Positions 15,720 to 19,935 of a stretch of 19,935 bases of DNA are shown in pieces. The stretch's first letter is position 1, and the number at the start of each line of letters is the position of its first letter. Source of the stretch: JBFHRE01 sp036745195 (lineage in GTDB: Bacteria > Actinomycetota > Acidimicrobiia > Spongiisociales > ZC4RG35); contig DAIOGO010000035.1 of assembly GCA_036745195.1 (NCBI GenBank), forward strand, positions 1-19,935. Reading direction: 5' to 3'. The notes under the pieces were generated by a model. That model did no database searches, had not been told where the DNA came from, and was given only the letters and a program-made list of their open reading frames with translations. The position numbers were made by a program, and so were the translations under genes.

Positions 15720-16108
15720 GACAGCGAATCCTGAGAGCGGCGGGCCACCAGTTCGATCTCGACGGAGGCGCCGAGGGGAAGACCCGCCACCGCCACCGTC
15801 GTGCGGGCCGGGTAGGGTTCGCCGAACATCAGGCGATAGGCCCCGTTCATGGCATCGAAGTCGGCCATGTCGGTGAGATAGACGTTGACCTTGGTGACAT
15901 CGTCGGGACCGAGCCCGGCCGCCTCCAGCACCGAGAACAGGTTGGCCAGGCACTGGCGGGTCTGATCGCCGATGCCACCATCCACCAGCCTCCCCGAGGC
16001 CGGATCGATAGGTGTCTGACCGGAACAGAAGACGAGATCACCGGCAACGACGGCATGGCTGTAGGGGCCCACGGCCACACCGGTGGGACTTGTGATCGGT
16101 TCGCGCAT
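15716..16108 (-). CDS. ridA: RidA family enamine/imine deaminase
   Basis: This is a 130-residue YjgF/YER057c/UK114-type protein that hydrolyses reactive enamine or imine intermediates and works as a trimer. The active-type residues are present: Tyr 16 (GPYSHAV), Ser 29 (CSGQ), the essential Arg 102 (YPARTTV) and Glu 117 (VEIEL). It is therefore not one of the Arg-less subgroups. The ATG at 16108 has GAAAGG six bases upstream. A longer frame reaching 16255 is rejected because its extra 49 residues are not RidA-like. Its stop overlaps the flavoenzyme start. Dedicated RidA copies inside catabolic operons usually serve a pathway that makes an imine or 2-aminoacrylate-like intermediate. Confidence 0.93.
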   Translation of the reverse strand: MREPITSPTGVAVGPYSHAVVAGDLVFCSGQTPIDPASGRLVDGGIGDQTRQCLANLFSVLEAAGLGPDDVTKVNVYLTDMADFDAMNGAYRLMFGEPYPARTTVAVAGLPLGASVEIELVARRSQDSLS

Positions 16109-16232
16109 TCCGTGCCTTTCTCCGCCGAAGGGTTCCAATGGGTCGAAGGAGCGCACCGCCTGGAGTGTCCGTCTGGGAAGATGGTACGCAAATCCGCTTC
16201 CCTTCCTCGACAAACCGGGGCTGACCACGCGG

Positions 16233-16255
16233 CCCAGGTCACAGCCCCAGGTCAC
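16233..16255. repeat. Two direct repeats upstream of ridA
   Basis: CCCAGGTCAC occurs at 16233-16242 and again at 16246-16255, a 13-base period, about 125-147 bases upstream of the ridA start. A few bases beyond, AAACCTG is repeated in tandem (16264-16270 and 16271-16277). Spaced direct repeats ahead of an operon can be activator or response-regulator sites. The region 16109-16338 holds no gene. Confidence 0.35.
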
Positions 16256-16338
16256 GGATGTTCAAACCTGAAACCTGCGCCTTGCCACACGGACCTTCGC
16301 GCCCATCCCCCCTCGCCCCCATCGATCGATCTCGGCGT

Positions 16339-18051
16339 TCAGGAACGGGTGGGAGCGAGACCGTTCACCTGGGAAGAACGGGGCTGGGAGGGGGCGGCGG
16401 CGCCGAGCGTCAATCGGAAGATGCTGTCACTGCCATCGTGGTGGTACTCCAGATCCCCACCCATCAGCCGCGCCAGCTCCCGAGACACGGTCAACCCGAG
16501 ACCCACCGAGGCGGTCAGGCCTTTGACCTGGTGGGCCGACACGTACGGTTCGAAGATCCGGTCTCGGTATGCCTCGGGGATACCCGGGCCATTGTCCACC
16601 ACCTCGACCCACACGGTGCCGGGGCGCTCTCCGAACCTCACCTCGATGCTCTCGCCCCCGTACCGGAACGCATTGGTGAGCAGGTTTCGCAGGATCTGGC
16701 GCAGCCGGGTCGGATCCGCCACTCCCTCGGCGGTGCCGGGATCGACGACCACCTTCGGGGTGAGCCCGTGCAAGGTGTCCATCGCCGCCCGCACCTGCGC
16801 CGCCAGGTCCACCGGCTTGAGGGTGATGGAGAGGGTCCCGATGTCCGCCCGGGCCGCCACCAACAGATCCTCGACGATGTGGGCGACATCCACCGCCTGC
16901 TGGGCGATGATCTCGATGAACTCCTTCCGCTCGGCTTCACCAAAGGCGTCGTGGTCCTTGCGCAACTCCTCGGCGAGCCCGACGATCGCGGTGAGCGGTG
17001 TTCTCAATTCGTGACTCACCGAGGCGATGAACTTGTCCTTCGAGACGACCAGCTCCTGGGCGGCGCGCTCGGCTTGTTTGAGCCTGGTCACGTCCACGAT
17101 GGAAACCACCACGTCGGTCAGGTCGAGCCGGCCGTCCACCCGGGGAACGACCCAGCGCAGAACACCATCGATCGGTGCACCCGTGAGGGTGAGGCCCCGC
17201 ACCTCGATGTCGAGGGAGTCGCGATCGTCCCAGATGGCGGCGAACTGCTCCACGAACGAGCCCGCCGTGTCGACCGCGAACGACTCAGGTTTGATCGAGC
17301 CCAGCAAGGTCTCCTTGTCGGCCGCCTCCATCAGCGCCATTCCCGCCGGGTTGACATCGACCACGACGATCAGTCCCGCCAGCCGGGCCACCTCCGCCGG
17401 GTGGGCGGCGAGGTAGGCCCGCACGTCCTCGACCCCCCGCTCACGGAGGGATGCCAGCTCCGACCCGACCCGGGAGTAATCCTCCTGCCAGATCGACACC
17501 GGCGCCCGCTGGAAGAGATGGCCATACCGGACTTCGCGTCGTTCGATGGAACGTTTCGACCAGACGACCAACGAGGTCGTGAACCAGACCAAGAAGCCGG
17601 GAACCAGAACGAGGGCGACCGTCTCCGCCGACCAGGCGGCGTCCCAATACCAGGTGACATGTGCCAGCACTGCCGCCAGCGAACTGAACAGCTGGTACCG
17701 GGACAGCCTCCAGCGGGTGACATAGGCGCCGGCGGCGGCCGCGGCGATGACGGCCATCCCTGCAATGCTCCTGATCGGAGTGGCGTTGTGGACCTCGACC
17801 TGGATGATCATCAGCCCGACTCCCACCGCCAGCAGCAGGTCGGCTCGATAGCTCCGACGACCGATCATCCCCAGCCCGGCCAACGCCACCACCGAAGGGG
17901 TGATCGCACGCCCCAACAGACTGCGGGAGTCGGCGTCGAACGATCCCAGAATCAGATAGGCCACCGCCACCGAGGCGGCGATGATCGTCGCCAACCGGAC
18001 GATGTGGTATTCCACCGTCGGCGACAGGAGCGGTTCTTCGGCGGCTGGCAT
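16339..18051 (-). CDS. Orphan membrane histidine kinase with PAS-like domain
   Basis: This is a 570-residue sensor kinase. About five or six membrane helices occupy residues 16-166 with almost no outside loop, suggesting sensing within or near the membrane. A PAS-like domain spans about 172-325, beginning YGHLFQRAPVSIWQEDYS and including VDVNPAG. The HisKA box is SHELRTPL with the phosphorylated His at 347. The ATPase domain has N-box NLLTNAFRYGG (N460), G1 DNGPGIP (486-492), F-box IFEPYV and G2 GLGL (517-520). All catalytic motifs are intact. No response regulator lies next to it in the window. The ATG at 18051 has GAGGGG just upstream. It lies 68 bases downstream of carbamate kinase on the same strand and 230 bases before ridA, so it may be part of one long operon or head its own unit. 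Confidence 0.9.
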   Translation of the reverse strand: MPAAEEPLLSPTVEYHIVRLATIIAASVAVAYLILGSFDADSRSLLGRAITPSVVALAGLGMIGRRSYRADLLLAVGVGLMIIQVEVHNATPIRSIAGMAVIAAAAAGAYVTRWRLSRYQLFSSLAAVLAHVTWYWDAAWSAETVALVLVPGFLVWFTTSLVVWSKRSIERREVRYGHLFQRAPVSIWQEDYSRVGSELASLRERGVEDVRAYLAAHPAEVARLAGLIVVVDVNPAGMALMEAADKETLLGSIKPESFAVDTAGSFVEQFAAIWDDRDSLDIEVRGLTLTGAPIDGVLRWVVPRVDGRLDLTDVVVSIVDVTRLKQAERAAQELVVSKDKFIASVSHELRTPLTAIVGLAEELRKDHDAFGEAERKEFIEIIAQQAVDVAHIVEDLLVAARADIGTLSITLKPVDLAAQVRAAMDTLHGLTPKVVVDPGTAEGVADPTRLRQILRNLLTNAFRYGGESIEVRFGERPGTVWVEVVDNGPGIPEAYRDRIFEPYVSAHQVKGLTASVGLGLTVSRELARLMGGDLEYHHDGSDSIFRLTLGAAAPSQPRSSQVNGLAPTRS

Positions 18052-18119
18052 TTTCCCCTCGGTAAGGATCGGATGGTATCCGCCTCTCCTTGAGGGTTCC
18101 GTCTACCCGGGGGCGAGGC

Positions 18120-19064
18120 TCAGTGCTTGATCCTGGTCCCGGTCTCCCGGCGCATGGCCCGCTCCAGGTTCTCCGGGTTGGTGATGATCGCCTCCTTGCC
18201 ACCGGCCTCGAGGAAGGAGATCACCGCCTCGATCTTGGGGCCCATCGAACCTTTCAGGAAGTGGGTTCCCTCGGCAAGGTAGCCCTTCGCCTCCTCCAGG
18301 GTCATCTCCGACACCCACGTCTGCTGGGGCGTGCCGAATCCCAGCGCCACCTTCTCGACCGAGGTGCTGATCAACAGGAGGTCGGCATCGAGTTCGGCGG
18401 CCAGCATCGCCGAGGCCCTGTCCTTGTCGATGACGGCCGCCACCCCCCGCAACGCACCGTTCTCGTCGGACACGACCGGCAACCCACCTCCGCCCACCCC
18501 GATGACGACGAACCCCGACGAGATCAGGCTGCGAATCGCATCGATCTCGACGATCCGTTTGGGGAGGGGCGAGGCGACCACCCTCCGCCATCCGCGATTG
18601 GCATCCTCGACGACGTCCCACCCCTCGGTGTCGCGCCGGTGGATGGCCTGCTCCTCGGTGAGGAACGACCCGATCGGCTTGGATGGATGACGGAAGGCTT
18701 CGTCCGCCGGGTCGACCTCGACCTGGGTGACGACGGTCACCACCCCCTTGTCGATCCCCATCCGCTCGAAGTCGTTGTAGAGGTTCTGCTGGAGGAGGTA
18801 TCCGATCGCTCCCTGGGTGTCGGCCCCACACACGTCGAGCGGGACCTCGTGGAGCTCGTGGGCCGCCAGCTCGGATCGCCGGAGGATGAACCCGATCTGG
18901 GGGCCGTTCCCGTGGGTGATCACCACATCCCACCCGGCGGCTATCAGCCCGGCGATGTGATGATCGGTTTCGGCGGCGGCGAGATACTGGTCCTCCACCG
19001 ACTGGTGGGCGGCATCGGTGATGAGGCTGTTCCCCCCGATGGCTACGACGGCAAGCTTGTTCAT
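18120..19064 (-). CDS. arcC: Carbamate kinase
   Basis: This is a 314-residue cytoplasmic enzyme of the amino acid kinase family, making ATP, ammonia and CO2 from carbamoyl phosphate and ADP. Motifs are AIGGNSL (8-14), THGNGPQIG (50-58), the lysine in HPSKPIG (K129), GVGGGGLPV (189-197), VIDKDRAS (211-218) and KGSMGPK (271-277, containing the catalytic-type lysines). Length is typical. The segment STSVEKV replaces the TDVDGV-like stretch of many homologues; it is a mild variant. The ATG at 19064 lies seven bases after the YgeW-like gene stop, so the pair is co-transcribed. This coupling marks the carbamoyltransferase as a catabolic enzyme that feeds carbamoyl phosphate to the kinase. Confidence 0.94.
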   Translation of the reverse strand: MNKLAVVAIGGNSLITDAAHQSVEDQYLAAAETDHHIAGLIAAGWDVVITHGNGPQIGFILRRSELAAHELHEVPLDVCGADTQGAIGYLLQQNLYNDFERMGIDKGVVTVVTQVEVDPADEAFRHPSKPIGSFLTEEQAIHRRDTEGWDVVEDANRGWRRVVASPLPKRIVEIDAIRSLISSGFVVIGVGGGGLPVVSDENGALRGVAAVIDKDRASAMLAAELDADLLLISTSVEKVALGFGTPQQTWVSEMTLEEAKGYLAEGTHFLKGSMGPKIEAVISFLEAGGKEAIITNPENLERAMRRETGTRIKH

Positions 19065-19071
19065 GATGACC

Positions 19072-19935
19072 TCACATCGTCAGGGCCATGACGGCCTTCT
19101 GCACATGCAGCCGGTTCTCGGCCTCGTCGAACACCCAGCTGTTGGGCCCGTCGATCACCCCGTCGGTCACCTCGATGCCCCGGTCGGCGGGGAGGCAGTG
19201 CATGTAGCCGGCGGAGGGCGTGGCCAGCGCCAGCCTGCGCTCGTCTGCGATCCAGTCCTGATAGTTGGCGGCGATGGCCGACGACTCCTCCAGGTCCGAA
19301 GTGGTGAGCATGCAGCCCCAGGACTTGGGGTACACGACGTCGGCGCCAACGAACCCCTCGTCGAAGTCGTCGAGCATGGTCAGCGAGCCACCGGAGGTCT
19401 TGGCGTTGGCGGCGGCCTGGGCCAGGATCTCGGGTTGCAGCTTGAACTCGGGCGGGTGGGTGAGCCGGACGTTGATCCCGTACCGGGTGAGGAGCAGGAT
19501 CAGCGACTGGGGCACCGACAGCGGCTTCTGATAGCTGGCGGCATACGCCCAGGAGACGTTGACGGTGAGGCCACGGGGGTCGCCCCGCCGTTCGACGATC
19601 GTCATGAGGTCCGCCAGAGCCTGGAACGGGTGGTAAACGTCGCACTGCATGTTGAGGACGGGTACCCGGGAGGCGGCGGCCACGTCCCGGATGTACTGGT
19701 TTCCGGTCCCCCAGTCGACCTGGCGAATGGCGATCCCGTCGTTGTAGCGCCCGAGGATCTCACCGATCTCGGTGGCGGTGTCACCGTGGGCGATCTGGGT
19801 CGTCTTCGACTCGATGAACTGGGCGTGGCCACCGAGTTGGGCCATGCCCGCCTCGAAGCTCGCCCGGGTCCGGGTGGAGGAGAAGAAGAACAGCATGGCG
19901 AGCACCTTGTCCCGCAGCAGTCCGTGCTCTTCGCC
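19072..19935 (-). CDS. YgeW-like knotted carbamoyltransferase (N-terminus beyond the window)
   Basis: The last 287 residues are visible; the frame is open through the right edge, so the true start lies outside and the GTG at 19905 is internal. Carbamoyl-phosphate loop: SSTRTRASF. The KTTQIAHGDT segment resembles the SQIAHGET loop of YgeW. YHPFQALAD and HCLPADRG are the family contacts. The stretch WAYAASYQKPLSVPQ is the proline-rich loop of knotted carbamoyltransferases (YgeW, acetylornithine and succinylornithine types), and the ornithine-type SMG loop is replaced by YPKSWG. It is thus distinct from the ornithine enzyme in this window. The physiological substrate of YgeW is not firmly known. 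With carbamate kinase seven bases downstream, a phosphorolytic, energy-yielding direction is most likely. Confidence 0.88.
   Translation of the reverse strand, partial: GEEHGLLRDKVLAMLFFFSSTRTRASFEAGMAQLGGHAQFIESKTTQIAHGDTATEIGEILGRYNDGIAIRQVDWGTGNQYIRDVAAASRVPVLNMQCDVYHPFQALADLMTIVERRGDPRGLTVNVSWAYAASYQKPLSVPQSLILLLTRYGINVRLTHPPEFKLQPEILAQAAANAKTSGGSLTMLDDFDEGFVGADVVYPKSWGCMLTTSDLEESSAIAANYQDWIADERRLALATPSAGYMHCLPADRGIEVTDGVIDGPNSWVFDEAENRLHVQKAVMALTM

Noticed and set aside
16258..18093. 611-codon plus-strand open frame opposite the histidine kinase
   Set aside because: Rich in His, Asp, Arg and Gln with no domain; the minus frame holds every histidine kinase motif.

Overview
The window is G+C-rich (roughly two thirds by eye), densely coded DNA with many GTG starts and stop-start overlaps. 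The protein families, including the actinobacterial style of the FtsX/ABC genes, suggest an uncultured high-GC actinobacterium, perhaps Acidimicrobiia. That is an inference from style; there is no rRNA or marker gene to settle it. A run of exactly 100 N (2390-2489) points to a scaffolded draft or metagenome assembly. No tRNA, rRNA, CRISPR array, transposase or attachment site was seen. No gene-free stretch exceeds 300 bases; the longest are 16109-16338 and 9161-9362.

Left part (1-7831). The 3' end of an exporter-type ABC transporter runs convergently into an APH-fold kinase (minus strand). Diverging from the kinase is an overlapping three-gene operon: a large FtsX-type permease (containing the N gap) and two different MacB/LolD-type ATPases, the first carrying an AbrB-like C-terminal tail. 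Next, behind its own well-formed promoter, is a secreted von Willebrand factor A protein with an EF-hand-like insert and 14 cysteines. A perfect 14-bp hairpin closes this part.

Middle part (7829-12382). A COG2403-type P-loop GTPase (minus) and an ornithine carbamoyltransferase (plus) diverge from a 202-base region holding two inverted repeats. An NAD-type malic enzyme converges on the carbamoyltransferase. Upstream of the malic enzyme lies a small DUF4342 membrane protein.

Right part (12475-19935, all minus strand; transcription enters from the right edge). The order is: a YgeW-like knotted carbamoyltransferase (truncated by the window), carbamate kinase, an orphan membrane histidine kinase, RidA, an FAD-dependent oxidoreductase and a cytosolic sialidase-fold/LamG-like protein. 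RidA, the oxidoreductase and the sialidase-fold protein overlap at their stop/start codons (GTGA, then TAGTG) and are surely co-translated.

How the genes may work together: the YgeW-like enzyme plus carbamate kinase is a standard catabolic pair. It splits a carbamoylated compound to carbamoyl phosphate, then to ATP, ammonia and CO2. The RidA-flavoenzyme-sialidase-fold trio looks like a separate dedicated catabolic module in which the flavoenzyme could make an imine or enamine that RidA hydrolyses. Whether the two modules form one pathway, with the histidine kinase as sensor and the GTPase and second carbamoyltransferase nearby as partners, is a hypothesis. It is the most interesting thing in the window.
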